From Paulinella micropora (taxonomy: Eukaryota > Cercozoa > Imbricatea > Euglyphida > Paulinellidae), in NCBI GenBank assembly GCA_019918135.1, contig WBZZ01004628.1, positions 1 through 64,000 of the forward strand: a DNA stretch of 64,000 bases. The letters are read 5' to 3'. Made by a program: the position numbers and the translations under genes. Position 1 is the first letter of the stretch. Each line of letters begins with the position of its first letter. Under the pieces are notes generated by a model. It saw nothing but the letters and a program-made list of their open reading frames with translations, was not told the origin of the DNA and searched no databases. Shown here in pieces: positions 12,101-22,403 of the stretch.

Positions 12101-13165
12101 CGGATTAATTACGGCTAATGTGGGAATATCAGTTGTAAATAGCACGGCAGACATAAGGGGGGAAGCGAGAAGCGGGTCTCACGCTACACCAGTAGGTTTA
12201 TATGTTTCCGCTAATCTTGGCCCATCGTCTGGGGGTGTTGAATTCAGACACTGCAACGGGACACAAGGAGTTGGAATTGGTTATAATTCAGTATATGCTA
12301 CGGGAAGCAGCGTAAATCAAGATTTAAATTTTTATGCGCGAGGGAGTGAGTCATTAATTGCTCAGAGTAATTTTTATACTAGTGCGATGTTAGTAGCAGA
12401 TGGAGGAAGTAAGTTATCCATTCAAAACAACGTAGACGGAGGAAATGGACAAGGAATTTTTATGTGGGATACACCGGATAGTAATTGGGGTATTTATATT
12501 GCATCTTCTGGGGCGGGTAAAGCATTAAATGGAGGAACTGCTCCCGCCGCACTTAATAACGATTTCACCTCTCATGCTATCAGATTTAGAGTGAATAATA
12601 CTTCAACTAATGGTTTCATATGGGAAAACGCATCAAATGCTTGTAAAATGTCATTAAGAGCAGACAATGGTCAATTAGTCGTTCCGCTAAATGTTTATGT
12701 GACTTCTGATAGAAGATTAAAAACAGATATTAAAGAATGTCCTGGTTTAGAATTGATTAATAAACTAAATCCAGTCAGTTTTCGTATGATTGAAAACAAA
12801 ACACTCTGAGAATGGGTATGATAGCACAGGAATTAGATGACATACTACGAGAATTAAATATGTCAGACTTTGCTGGATTATCTAAAACCCCTATTATGTT
12901 TCCATGTGAGAAGCAAAGAGCAGAATGTGAATTGAAAGGAGAATGTATCAAGCCACAAGATGTCAAAATGGTTGATACTGGCGATTATAGTTATACGATT
13001 GTTTATCCTGAGTTTATAGCGCCCTTAATTAAGGCAGTTCAACAATTATCAGAAAAAATCAATCATTTAGAAAAAGAAAATAAAACTTTACTTAATATAT
13101 TACAAGACCAAGCAAACCAATTAGCAGAAATCCGAACAGTCGTTTTCCCTCCCAATGCCCCCTAG
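9138..13165 (+). pseudogene. Fibre / spike protein with discoidin-like and S74 domains, decayed copy
   Basis: Begins at an ATG (9138) with the same N-terminus (MSQFKSLLGLNELAVDSLN) as the fibre at 53006-56492. The body has repeated tail-fibre-like modules (KLTGDQTIAGTKTF three times near 9.97-10.3 kb; STTTLTASG repeats). Near 11.43-11.86 kb lies a segment like an F5/8-type-C (discoidin) carbohydrate-binding domain: YYAFNADQNDYWST early, IKIDLGAIYKIKNYYVR in the middle. The C-terminus (12.70-13.16 kb) is a Peptidase S74 intramolecular chaperone (SDRRLKTDIKECPGLE, MGMIAQELDDIL) with a final coiled coil; this family trimerises the spike and then cleaves itself off. Predicted role is host attachment. 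The copy looks broken, with several breaks. Confidence 0.75.
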
Positions 13166-13493
13166 ATTACACCCACCACCACCAATCATAGAGACGGAAG
13201 ACCTCACACCCGAGTTGAAGAACCGTGTGCTAGATGTCCAAATTAAGCAGAAAGAAAAAAAATTAGACCACGAATACGAGGACAGCTGGGATTGCTGTTT
13301 GACTAAGCGAAAAACTGACAGCCGACTTATTAAATACTTATTTCAAATGGGTATAATTATCGCGATTATAACCCTTTGTATCGTGAGGCTATCTGAAAAG
13401 AACTTACCGTGTGAGGTTGCCAATACTTATGTAGGTATTTTGACCTTACTCATCGGCATTTGCCTTCCATCACCTTCTAGTTCAAAGAATTGA
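13155..13493 (+). CDS. Small two-helix membrane protein
   Basis: 112 aa from an ATG at 13155, overlapping the fibre end by 11 bases. A Pro-rich N-terminus (PPRLHPPPPI) and a charged Lys/Glu helix with a DCC pair lead to two transmembrane segments (about residues 58-73 and 85-100). The counterpart at 52659-53016 has the same order and the same place beside the fibre gene, so this is a conserved element gene. No known family; it could be a virion membrane or cell-exit (holin-like) protein, by inference only. Confidence 0.65.
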   Translation: MPPRLHPPPPIIETEDLTPELKNRVLDVQIKQKEKKLDHEYEDSWDCCLTKRKTDSRLIKYLFQMGIIIAIITLCIVRLSEKNLPCEVANTYVGILTLLIGICLPSPSSSKN

Positions 13494-13705
13494 GCATTCA
13501 AACGAATAGATTTTATACCACGAAGCATCATTTGAACATATTAAAGGTTTAGCTTCATCAAAACTCACACACCAATCACTCATCGGCTTATACACACATC
13601 CTTTTTGAATACAATAATACAATAAATACAACTTTCATTCTTTTTTTCGCCGACCCTCGAATAGAAATCACAAGCGGTCCGAGCAGAAATATTAATTAAT
13701 AAAAA
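13482..13705 (-). pseudogene. Cys-rich secreted microprotein, decayed copy
   Basis: Reading the minus strand gives a sequence parallel to the microprotein at 51753-52007: CDFYSR, SCVYCI, CVYKPM.DWC.SFDEA and DASWYK, with the same Cys spacing. It converges on, and slightly overlaps, the small membrane gene ending at 13493. Its presence in both elements at the same place argues that this short reading frame is a real gene. The copy looks broken, about one or two breaks. Confidence 0.55.
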
Positions 13706-13733
13706 GTTTATGAGCAGTAATGTAGAGGGCATC

Positions 13734-14105
13734 ATGACAGACTATAAATACCAGAAGATTATTTTTCTGAGCAATGATTTTCCAGGCGGGGTTAATGGTA
13801 GCAAGACATTTGACAAAAACATTCAAATGAACTTTACACCGACTAGAATGAATGTTAAGTTTATTCACTATATGAATCATTCAGCCGAGACGAAAACAAA
13901 AATCCTTTATATGGACCGCATCGGGATTATCGGCACATTCGCAGACAGCACCACGGCAAACATTTCAAATCTCGGCTACAACTTAGGAGTAGTAGGCTGG
14001 ACCGACGGGCAATACACTTTTAAAGTGCTTAAAACAGACAGCGGTAATATTGAGACTGACCAACTAGCTGGAAGAATTGTTATTTGTTTAGAATTTCTTG
14101 GCTAA
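13734..14105 (+). CDS. Conserved element protein (121-aa type), possible virion protein
   Basis: The product (MTDYKYQKIIFLSND...) matches the one at 51327-51689 over its whole length, with identical blocks such as LYMDRIGIIGTFADSTTANI and NLGYNLGVVGW. An in-frame ATG at 13710 would add eight residues; I prefer 13734 because the homologue starts there. It is beta-rich, without signal peptide or membrane segment, and lies directly upstream of the packaging ATPase in both elements. A small structural or capsid-decoration protein is a reasonable guess; the family is unknown to me. Confidence 0.65.
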   Translation: MTDYKYQKIIFLSNDFPGGVNGSKTFDKNIQMNFTPTRMNVKFIHYMNHSAETKTKILYMDRIGIIGTFADSTTANISNLGYNLGVVGWTDGQYTFKVLKTDSGNIETDQLAGRIVICLEFLG

Positions 14106-14119
14106 TATTTATATAAACG

Positions 14120-14520
14120 ATGGAGAAAATCAATAATGTAAAGGTGAAACCAGTTAAGCAAACGGAGATGGAGACAAGTTGGCTAAAGGACATAAGTTGT
14201 TTGATGAGGCGTTCGCTAACATTTTTCTTCTCGCTAGCAAGAAGAGTGGCAAGACGACCGCACTGTTCGAAATCTTGAAACGAACGACCGACAAAAGGAC
14301 CCGCATTGTTATTATAGCCAGCACGATACACAAGGACCACATTTACAAAGAAATGGTTAAGCACTTCAAGAAGACGGGAAACCCGATGGCTATATATACA
14401 TATTTGAAAACGGACGGCTACAGTGTGATTGATTACGAGTTAGATAAGCTGAATAAACCCGATGAAGAGCAAGAAGAAGGAGAGATTGTACGGGATGAGA
14501 AAGAGGGAGAACCGAAGCCG
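14120..14520 (+). pseudogene. Packaging ATPase (FtsK/HerA, A32-like), partial
   Basis: From an ATG at 14120 the protein follows the ATPase at 50353-51141: the same start (KINNVKVKPVKQ), Walker A (ASKKSGKTTALFEIL) and the RIVIIASTIHKDHIYKEMVKHF block. Similarity ends near 14520, at the edge of the element fragment. These ATPases drive viral DNA into the capsid. It is a remnant, partial, with about one or more breaks. Confidence 0.75.
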
Positions 14521-14539
14521 AACTCTGGACGAGCGTGAT

Positions 14540-14858
14540 AACGGAAGTTTCGAGCCCACCTCTCCGCTCAGGATTGGAGGCGTTGAGGGTCGGTTGGGCG
14601 GGCATTTTCGCGATCAAGCAAGACATTGAGTAGGTATCCATGGCCGTTTCGGAACAGGCGATAGCGAACGGCTATGAGCCATACCGCCATGTGTCATTGT
14701 TGAAAACGGAGATAATGTCTTTGTCGTAGCCTTGCCACTCCCTGAAATCGGTCGGGGATTGTAGGTGGCTGGGGGCGATAGTAGCTCCGCCTATGGTAGG
14801 GAGGCGAGGGTGAAATATATGTGACGCCACTATCTGATACGCAGGGGGTAGTGGACGG
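14540..14858. other. Intergenic, nothing recognised
   Basis: Mid-GC sequence between the truncated ATPase and the stop of the leftward ORF cluster at 14859. No gene, repeat or regulatory site could be supported. Confidence 0.4.
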
Positions 14859-16331
14859 TTATTGGGCACTCTCCTCAAGGGGCACTCCGAGGGCCTCCTT
14901 GATTTGGCGCAACTCGTCACCTTCCGCCGACAGATTGAATGGGAGATCGCGGCGCTTTCGGAGGTGATAGTTATTAGGCCCGATATGCCTGAACCTCGTC
15001 CGGGAGGGGTAGGCCCGCTCTCTCCAGGAGTCGGTAGTAGGCACTGATATCCAATTGTGACCATCGGAGCCTTCGGAGCTCGTAGGGTTCTAAGAGCTGT
15101 TTGGGCAGCGCTTTGATGCTATAGAATCGTAGCACATACGCTCTTTGTTGATCGGACAAGTTAGCACAGCCTGTGATGGTCCGAGTCAACGCCCACTGCT
15201 CCATGGTCAGTGATGTAGGGTCCCCCGGAATGGGTGTGTAGGGTACCACGTGTGGGAGTGGATTTTCGGGCCAGGTCGGCGGGCCCTGAGGAACTTCCCA
15301 CGGTCTAGTAACTGGTTACTGCCATGGTCGTTCCCTCTCATGAGATTTGTGCTCCAGACACATATGTGGTCCCCATCGCTCTGGCGACATATATAGGTCG
15401 GGGTCAAGGATCCACTTGTGTCCGCAGTTATAGCTGCCATTGGAGGGCACTGGATGCACTCCACCGCAGGTCACTCGGAGACGGTTCTCGTCATGTGCCG
15501 CGTAGTTGTAGGATGGGGTGTGAGAGTATACCCCCCGCTCATCTTGGATTGGTGGAAGTGGCGGTGGTATGCTTTCCTCAGGGACGACCCCGTGGGCCGG
15601 TTCGTCCTCAAAATAGTGAGGTTCCGGTACCCAGTTGACCTGGTTGCCAACGAGCATATGCCGATATGGCTCCGCCGTTGGTTCGAACGGATTAGAACGA
15701 CGATTGGTTGTATGTTTGGGCGCTGGGCATTCAAACCGTAGGCGGCGCTCTGCGTCCGTGATATCCGGGTACGGAGGGTATATGCGGTGCATTTGGCGTG
15801 ACGCTGGGTCAAAGGTGTATCGGACGGATTTTTCGCACTCCTCGCTCGCCTCGTTCCCTTGGAAGAGGTGGGAATCCATTCCCCGCAACATGGTTTGCAT
15901 CGGGATGCGATACGGCATCAACAATCGGTTGACGCGTGCATAGTTGACCCTCTGGGGCGGGCTGGAAGGGGAAGGTTTGGGCACCCCAATTTGGATTCCC
16001 ATCGGATGAGACGGTAGATTTTCTGGCTTACCGGTCTATCCCCATGACAGTATACCGGTCGGTCGATCGGGCCGTATACGTACGGGATATCATCCTTTTT
16101 GTGGAAGTATGCCACAAATTCCTCTTTCCTGCCCCAGTGTCGGGGTTGTTCAGGTGGTGGGCAGCGATGGTGTTGATAATCCATGTTGTGAGGTGCGGGG
16201 ACGAGTTTTTCCTCCTCGACCGGGTTTAACCCGTCGCTGTATTTGTCGGGCTCGGTTTTATCCTTGCACCCGAACCGCCGCCAATATTCACGGCGAGCCT
16301 TTAAGCGTCGCTTAGCTCGGTTGCGCGCCAT
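14859..16331 (-). pseudogene. Unidentified leftward gene, interrupted reading frame
   Basis: An ATG at 16331 starts a basic N-terminus (ARNRAKRRLKARREYW), followed by His/Pro/Tyr-rich sequence. Coding-like sequence continues leftward to a stop at 14859 but switches frame about three times, so no single frame covers it. Later parts include a Pro-rich segment (PPPLPPIQDERG) and helix-rich C-terminal pieces (LTMEQWALTRTITGCANL; EGDELRQIKEALGVPLEES). No family is recognised. GC content is intermediate and unlike both virus-like elements. It could be a decayed retroelement or RNA-virus-derived gene, or an intron-bearing host gene. The start overlaps the end of the next upstream ORF by 31 bases. 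Confidence 0.35.
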
Positions 16332-16822
16332 GGCTTCAGCATCACTGTCCTCCCCCGTGGGTCGACGTCCTCATCCGTCGGGGGTGAGGAAGGTGTGCGC
16401 GCAACACTAGCAGGCGTTGCGGTTCCCTCCGGGCTCATGTGGGTAAGCTCGGTGTTCGAGTGATCGGAAAGAGTGCTGAGTGGGGTTCTAGGTGAGGTAG
16501 GGCTCGGTCGGGGTTGGGCGGGTCCCTCCGGAATGGTTCCGGCCCATTGGAATCCGAGTGTGCTGTTTTGTGTCGTTTGTGTGGTGGGGTGGCGAACCTG
16601 GGGCTCCGACATAGGTAAATCGGACGCAGACGGTTGTTTGGCCTCCGGCGGCGCCCCTGCTATCGGCTGGCCTTTTTGCCTCTGGTTCGATGCTTTCCCC
16701 TTGTCGACCGCGATGACTTGCATTAGCAAGTGTACCACCGCGATAACGCACATCGACACCACGCACGCTAATAGGAACGCTAGGTACTGCTCCAGCGCTG
16801 TTTGCATGCCTATAGGTGGCAT
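16301..16822 (-). CDS. Single-pass membrane protein, unknown
   Basis: The first ATG is at 16822 (in-frame non-ATG codons extend to 16867). A hydrophobic segment about 25 residues long begins near residue 12 (LAFLLACVVSMCVIAVV) and is followed by a long Pro/Ser/Thr-rich tail of about 130 residues with TP and SP motifs. This suits a type III or signal-anchored single-span protein with a disordered tail. Its end overlaps the start of the 16331 gene in another frame, an arrangement more usual in viral or retroelement genomes than in host genes. Family unknown. Confidence 0.4.
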   Translation of the reverse strand: MPPIGMQTALEQYLAFLLACVVSMCVIAVVHLLMQVIAVDKGKASNQRQKGQPIAGAPPEAKQPSASDLPMSEPQVRHPTTQTTQNSTLGFQWAGTIPEGPAQPRPSPTSPRTPLSTLSDHSNTELTHMSPEGTATPASVARTPSSPPTDEDVDPRGRTVMLKPWRATELSDA

Positions 16823-18335
16823 AAGGGCTTGATTGTCGGTATGTCTGTGAGCCAAAATTATGAGCAAGGCAAGTGTGTTTGCTATGAATTATGGGATGTT
16901 TGTCGTCTTTGCACACTTGCTTACTTATGTACATGTTAACAGGGGGATTTGGGTGCGACGTGAGCCCTTGGATCCCTTCGCCCGTCCGTACTTAATGCCT
17001 CTGGATTATATATGAATCGGGCTGTCTAGGAATAGGGACACTTACGTTTGTTTTTGTTTGAAAAAAGTAGTCCTTGAGATTTTCTCCGATTTCTTGTCCT
17101 CCTTACTCAAATTGCTTTCTCCTCCTTCTTTTCTATATTGTATCTAGTATGAGGCACTAGGACCTACACACAGATAGTACTAGAGAAGCTAGAGAAGCTC
17201 TCCTTGAGAAGTCGACAGTCGGTCGGATAGGTTCTCAGACCTACTTTTGAGAACGATCAGAGATTTGTAAAAATACTCTGACGTATGTGTGAGATAATGC
17301 AGATAAATGCACAAAGTAGAAGGGTAGGGTGTTGTGCTCCTGTCCCTATGCTTGTTTGTGTTTTGTGTGTGATTCTTCACTCTTCCGTCCGCCTCCTTCT
17401 TCTTGGGTCTAGCAAGAACGACAGAGAGTTTGTATCTGATGTCTCCTTGTGAGCACACAGATATGGATTGGGCTAGAGGGTACGAGACACCTACTTGAGA
17501 CCAATCAAATTATTTGTTTTGTAAAAGAGCTATGAGGGTTCTGTGTTGGAGTATTTGCTTTCGTCTGACGTCCCCGTGTGAGACAGGTCAGTGAAAATTT
17601 GCTCTGGATGCCCGTGTGGCAATGCAGAAAGAAATCACCCTAGTGATGTGGACTCCAAATGTAATGCCCCCAACGATAGCTCAGTAAAAAGTCAGTAATA
17701 CAACCAAACACAGTCCTCAAGAATGAGAATGATGTCTCGTTGTATTAGCTCAGTGAAGCCGAAAAGGAAAACGGCAACAGACCAGGAATAAAATAGCATC
17801 AGGTCCAATCCGGACAAATAATACTGAAAAACAGGCTGGTGCACCTGTCACCAGGAAAAGTGTTCTTTTTACCTGCTATCCGGGGGGTGATGCCTAGATA
17901 TTATGTTATGAATTGATTACACTACATATTCAAAGAGAAGACGTTCTGTTTCAGTAAGGTTTTTGAAAAAAAACACTATGACACAGGTTAATGAAAATTA
18001 CTGGAAACTAGAGTGCGGACCAGTTCAAGTTGTGATCTTTCTATCTACAGTTTTACTTTTTTTTAAACCTTGTGGCTCGGAAGGAGATGGTTGCCCCCTT
18101 TTCAACTTTTTTAAAAAATGCTCACGCCGATCCGCAGGGACATAATAGGAAACGACAAGCCATTCCCCATGATCCCACCACGTTTTTTTGACTTGGCCTT
18201 TTTTTTTCAAGCTCTCAACTCAGGCGCAGTTCCAGGACATGTCCCCACAGTCGTAACGGCTATGAAAAAGAAAAAGAAGGGCTGGGCCAAAAGGGACAAG
18301 GGACGCCAGCGTGTGGCGTCTTCACAGACTTCTAA
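16823..18335. other. Mid-GC to AT-rich stretch, no gene recognised
   Basis: Only short open frames are present. 18118-18375 codes for a Lys-rich peptide (MKKKKKGWAKRDKG) that may be an exon or N-terminal part of the interrupted transposase-like gene, but its frame differs from the one that is open at the insertion site. No promoter, repeat or RNA gene could be supported. Confidence 0.4.
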
Positions 18336-18435
18336 AAGACAAGCCAAACGTTGGACAATACTCAGAAAGCTGTGAAAAGACTCAAGGTTCAAGAAGCAAG
18401 AGAAAAGGGAAAGGAAGAGAAAGATGAAGAGAGTG
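18336..18435 (+). CDS. Upstream coding flank of the interrupted transposase-like gene
   Basis: In the frame set by the downstream part (59056 onward), codons are open here from 18336 to the insertion site and encode a charged Lys/Glu-rich stretch (KRLKVQEAREKGKEEKDEES) that runs naturally into EGESEEEGQTEREE on the far side of the element. A stop precedes it in this frame and there is no ATG, so the true start must lie upstream across an intron or frame change. This is the left half of a gene split by the Polinton-like insertion. Confidence 0.5.
18430..18435 (+). repeat. Left 6-bp target site duplication AGAGTG
   Basis: AGAGTG lies immediately outside the left terminal inverted repeat and is repeated exactly at 59054-59059 outside the right one. 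Six-base target duplications are the hallmark of Polinton/Maverick integrases. Confidence 0.9.
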
Positions 18436-18816
18436 AGTAGTATAGGGGGCCACTTTGGCGCAGGGTTTCAGTGCAGTTTCATCGCACAAACCACACTAAG
18501 AGCCGTTATTTAGTTTTGAGGCTACCTATTCTCTCTAAGTTCAAAACATCAATTTCATTAAAATCTCTCTTATTACGAATTTCTCTCTGGACTACTTTAC
18601 ACAAAAAGCAAAAGTTGTCCAGTGTCAGAGTTGGTGTAAGCAGAAAAAATACCGCACCAAGTGGGGCAAAATTGGTGTTATCTGGTATCAGGTGTGAGAA
18701 GTGTTTTTCCACTAAGAGCCGTTATTCATTATTTCGTCTATCTATTTATAACAAATACAGAAAGACAAAAGAAAGAAAAAAGGCTACCTTTGAATAATTA
18801 TTTAAAGAAATAAAAT
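18436..18816 (+). repeat. Left terminal inverted repeat
   Basis: About 380 bp that match the reverse complement of 58685-59053. Identity is high from the tip (AGTAGTATAGGGG) inward except for an unmatched block at about 18621-18687, after which the sequences agree again (TCAGGTGTGAGAAGTG). A 108-codon open frame within it also appears in the other TIR but is not taken as a gene. Confidence 0.92.
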
Positions 18817-18839
18817 ATTTGTATTATATATAGAGAGAA

Positions 18840-19493
18840 ATGACAACCTTGAAAATTTACAAAATCTTTAATGCTGAAGACCAAACCGACAAGGAATATT
18901 ACATTGGAAGCACAATTCAAAAAAGATTATCAAGCAGGTTCAGTCATCATAAATTACTCTGCAAGAAAGGAATTAATAGAAAGTTATACAATCATATGAA
19001 GAATAAAGGACTTCAAAATTTTAAGTGTGTTTTAATTCACGAGGAAGTAAATGAAAATTACAACATTGATAAACAAAGGGCGGTTGAACAGAAATATATA
19101 GATGAATTGAAACCTACATTAAATTTAAATAATGCTATTGGCCCTAATATTACTGATGGAACAAGAGAACGTCATAAATTTGATGAACGAGAATTTAAAG
19201 ATGAGAACGAAAGGAAACGAATTGAATATCAAAAACAATACCACAAGCAATATCATAAACAATATTATGAAAAAGAAAGTAAGAAAGTTAGAGAGTATCA
19301 AAAGCAATACTGGGCAATAAACAAAAACATTTTAAATTGTAAGCAAAAGGAGAGGTTTGATAAAATAAGAGAGAGTAAAAAATATTATTGTGAATTATGT
19401 AATTTTATAGGTGTATCTCAATCAGCACTTATTACACACAATAACTCCAAAAGACATATTTCAAAAAATGAAAAAATTTTAATTTCTATTTAA
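18840..19493 (+). CDS. GIY-YIG endonuclease with C2H2 zinc finger
   Basis: 217 aa from an ATG at 18840, just inside the left TIR and behind a TATATATAG box. The GIY-YIG nuclease core is at residues 5-95: the IYKIFN strand, YYIGST, the Arg-containing helix (RLSSRFSHH) and a Glu in EQKYIDEL. A Gln/Tyr/Lys-rich linker with QYHKQYHKQYY follows near residue 130, and the C-terminus is a zinc finger (CELC, then H...H, residues 184-205). Such enzymes cut one strand at a time and occur in homing elements, virophages and Polinton-like viruses; here it could serve element mobility or DNA repair. The frame is intact. A second GIY-YIG gene lies at 52036. Confidence 0.85.
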   Translation: MTTLKIYKIFNAEDQTDKEYYIGSTIQKRLSSRFSHHKLLCKKGINRKLYNHMKNKGLQNFKCVLIHEEVNENYNIDKQRAVEQKYIDELKPTLNLNNAIGPNITDGTRERHKFDEREFKDENERKRIEYQKQYHKQYHKQYYEKESKKVREYQKQYWAINKNILNCKQKERFDKIRESKKYYCELCNFIGVSQSALITHNNSKRHISKNEKILISI

Positions 19494-21066
19494 ATGATTG
19501 AAAATTTATAAATATAAAAAATTTCTATTTAATATTTAATTTAGAAAAAAAAATTAACACACTGATATATTATCAAACATGGAGACACACACGTATAACG
19601 GCAAGGTCTACAGGTTGGATAGATTAAGGGAATATAAGATAAATTACGAAATCAAGTCTGTCAGGGGTCGGGATGTGCTATATATCAAACCGAAGGTAAG
19701 GGGGTATAAAATTGATACACCGACAGCCCAAAACTACTTGAACCAAGTAAGAGGTGCGGTGTATTTTGAGCACCATGCTATACCAATAGCACCACCTTTA
19801 CCTACGATTGAAGAGAAAAAAGAGATGAAAGAAAATTACAGAGACTTGTTGCGGTATGGTAATTATGATATCATAAGGGACGACAGCAAGGAACACGAAC
19901 TAGGAATAAATGAAAGCCGATATGCGGTAAGGATTAACGGCAACTTCCGATCATTTACGATGCGCGATGTAATAAAAATTATTGAGATTGTGTTGAACGA
20001 CTTTGTAAAACGACAAGCACCCGAAGATAAGGTTAGCCTAGGTATTGAGTTTGTTGATTACTATGGAAAAGTATCAACAGGCTTGCACAAAGTTAATCAA
20101 ATCTCGATTGAAAAAGTTTTAGAAAGATTGTCAGCAATATTTCAAAGCAACGAAAGTCTTTACATGGATGAGAACGGAATAAACTTTGATAAATTAAAAT
20201 TTGTGTTGAAATCTGTTAAAATGCCGACTGGTGGGACAAGGCTACAGGTTTTGAACAAATTGGATATCTACAGAAAGCAAGGAGTAATCTGTATTACTAA
20301 CAGCGATAACTTATGCTTAGCACGAGCAATCGTTGTAGTCAAAGCAAAAATTGAAAAACATCCAAAATTCAAGACAACACTAATGGGAAAAAGAAAGATA
20401 CAGCAGGAAATGGCAAAGGCTTTACACGATGAAGCAAAAGTCATTAAGGATGTGTGTGGGATACCTGAAATTAATACATTTGCTAATCACATTAAATACA
20501 ATCTGGTTATTGTTGAATTTCCTGACAAAGTCATTTATAAAACAGAACTACTTGATGCGAACGGAGAACGGCTGACTGACCTTTACATTCTAAAGACTGA
20601 GGGACATTACGATGCCATAACTAACATGAAGTCTATGCTAGGAAAAAAGAATTTCTGTGAGTTATGTCTAAGAGGGTATAAGGAAAGACATGCCTGCGAA
20701 GCCAAATGTAGTATCTGCGAAACCAACGGATGTAAGGGAATAAATGACAAGAGCCAGTGGAAAGAATGTGAGAAGTGTAATAGAAAGTTTCCAAACACTG
20801 AATGCTTTAATAATCATAGGACGACAAACTGCGATCTTAAAGCGAAATGTAAATCGTGCGGGCTGAATTACAGAAAGAAGGATGAGCACAAATGCGGATA
20901 TGCGAAATGCCGAAATTGCAAACTAGTGAAACCGCTTGAACACCAATGTGAAATAGTCCAAAAAGAAATCTTACCGCCGTCAGAGCAATACATATTCTTT
21001 GACTTTGAAGCGACACAGGACACAGGCGAGCACATTGTTAATCATGCGGAAAGCCAGTATTACGAC

Positions 21067-21139
21067 GGAAGGGGCCCCGCCCCTTTCCAAACCCTTGACG
21101 AAAAAGGTGGGGGTATGGTAGGGGGTAAAACCCCCTCCC
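21067..21139 (+). repeat. Palindrome-rich repeat inserted in polB, copy 1
   Basis: GGAAGGGGCCCCGCCCCTTTCC starts a ~72-bp unit ending in GGGGGTAAAACCCCCTCC; both ends are short stem-loops. It sits between Exo I and Exo II and adds about 25 residues (GRGPAPFQTLDEKGGGMVGG) absent from the normal domain pattern. GC-rich in an AT-rich gene. A near copy is at 22333-22403. Confidence 0.8.
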
Positions 21140-22332
21140 CAGTAATTCACAAGAACATTCAAGATTTCTGTAATTGGGCTTTTGACACTAAACACAGCGG
21201 ATTTACATTTATTGCGCACAATGCCCGCGGTTATGATTGTCAGTTTATTCTTAAGTGGTTGGTTGATAATGGGCAAACTCCGTTTGTAATCTATGAAGGT
21301 GGTAAGATTATGATGATGACACTTAAGAAGTATCGGTTTATAGACAGCCTAAGTTTTCTTACGATGCCATTGTCAGACTTTCCAAAGACATTCGGACTTA
21401 CGGAACTTAAGAAAGGTTTCTTCCCGCACTTCTTCAATACTGCAAAAAATAGAAACTATGTTGGTGTAATGCCACATAAGAAACATTACGGCTACGACAC
21501 GATGCGAGGAGATAAACGAAAAGAATTTCTTGAATGGTATGACGAACAAGTGAAAGCACATAACCACTTTGATATGGCGAAGGAAATCGGTGAGTATTGT
21601 CATTCAGATGTTGATATACTAAGAAAGGGTTGTATAGATTTTAGAAACCAGTTTCTAGAGTTTGGTATTGACCCTTTTCAATATACAACTATTGCGAGTT
21701 GTGTTATGGCTTTGTATCGTGCTAAATTTATGCCAGAGAATTCTGTTGCGATATTGAAAGCGGAAAAGCAAAACAGGATGACTTCTAGGGCTTGTGTAGA
21801 ATGGTTAGCATACAGAAGCAGGTTAGACAAAACCGATATTAAACACGCATTCAACGGAGGTGAAAAAATGTTTCAACTCGGGCAATCTCGTGTGTATGTT
21901 GATGGATGGGATGAGAAAAACAAAACCGCTTATGAGTTTTACGGGTGTCATTGGCACGGATGTGATAAGTGTTGGAATAGCAATGCTTTGAATGTGAAGA
22001 AGAATAAGACAATGGGCGAACTATACAAGGAAACAATGAGAAGAGAAAAACAACTTAACGAACAAGCAAAAGTAATAAGGGTCTGGGAGTGCGAATGGAG
22101 CCTGATGAAAACCAGTGAAAGACTGGCAGAGGATACAAACGAACGAATTACTGAACAAGAAGGACTAAACCCACGAGAGGCAATGTTTGGAGGTAGAGTG
22201 AATGCTTTGAAATTATATTGGAAATCACGACATGATAATGAGTATGCGAAATATATTGACATATGCTCACTTTATCCGACCGTGATGTATTACGACCTTT
22301 ATCCAAGCGGACACCATATAATTATTAGACCT

Positions 22333-22403
22333 GGAAGGGGCTCTGCCCCTTTCCAAACCCTGAACGAAAAAAGCGGGGGTATGGTAGGGGTGAAACCCCC
22401 TCC
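22333..22403 (+). repeat. Palindrome-rich repeat inserted in polB, copy 2
   Basis: Near copy of 21067-21139: GGAAGGGGCTCTGCCCCTTTCC at the start, GGGGTATGGTAGGGG in the middle and GTGAAACCCCCTCC at the end. It follows polymerase motif A. A related but shorter hairpin (TTTGGAAAGGGACAAAGTCC) lies at about 24574-24600 in the next-but-one gene. Confidence 0.8.

Larger units (their letters stand above)
7349..14520. mobile_element. Decayed Polinton-like element fragment
   Basis: Seven genes here match, in conserved order, the integrase-to-ATPase block of the fuller element at 50.3-58.0 kb, but run in the opposite orientation: integrase and acidic protein (-), S74 fibre and membrane protein (+), Cys-rich microprotein (-), conserved 121-aa-type protein (+), packaging ATPase (+). 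The fragment stops inside the ATPase near 14520, where composition changes to mid-GC. No polymerase, capsid, protease or terminal repeat is present. Many breaks (more than ten over the fragment) and clear protein-level divergence from the other element show a separate, older insertion of a relative rather than a recent copy. Confidence 0.85.

Noticed and set aside
18471-18797. 108-codon open frame in the left TIR, also present in the right TIR
   Set aside because: It exists because the TIR is duplicated; the two versions diverge in an internal block without regard for codons and no domain is visible.
21067-21139. Intein in the polymerase gene
   Set aside because: Only about 25 residues, no splicing-block motifs; it is a short palindromic repeat.
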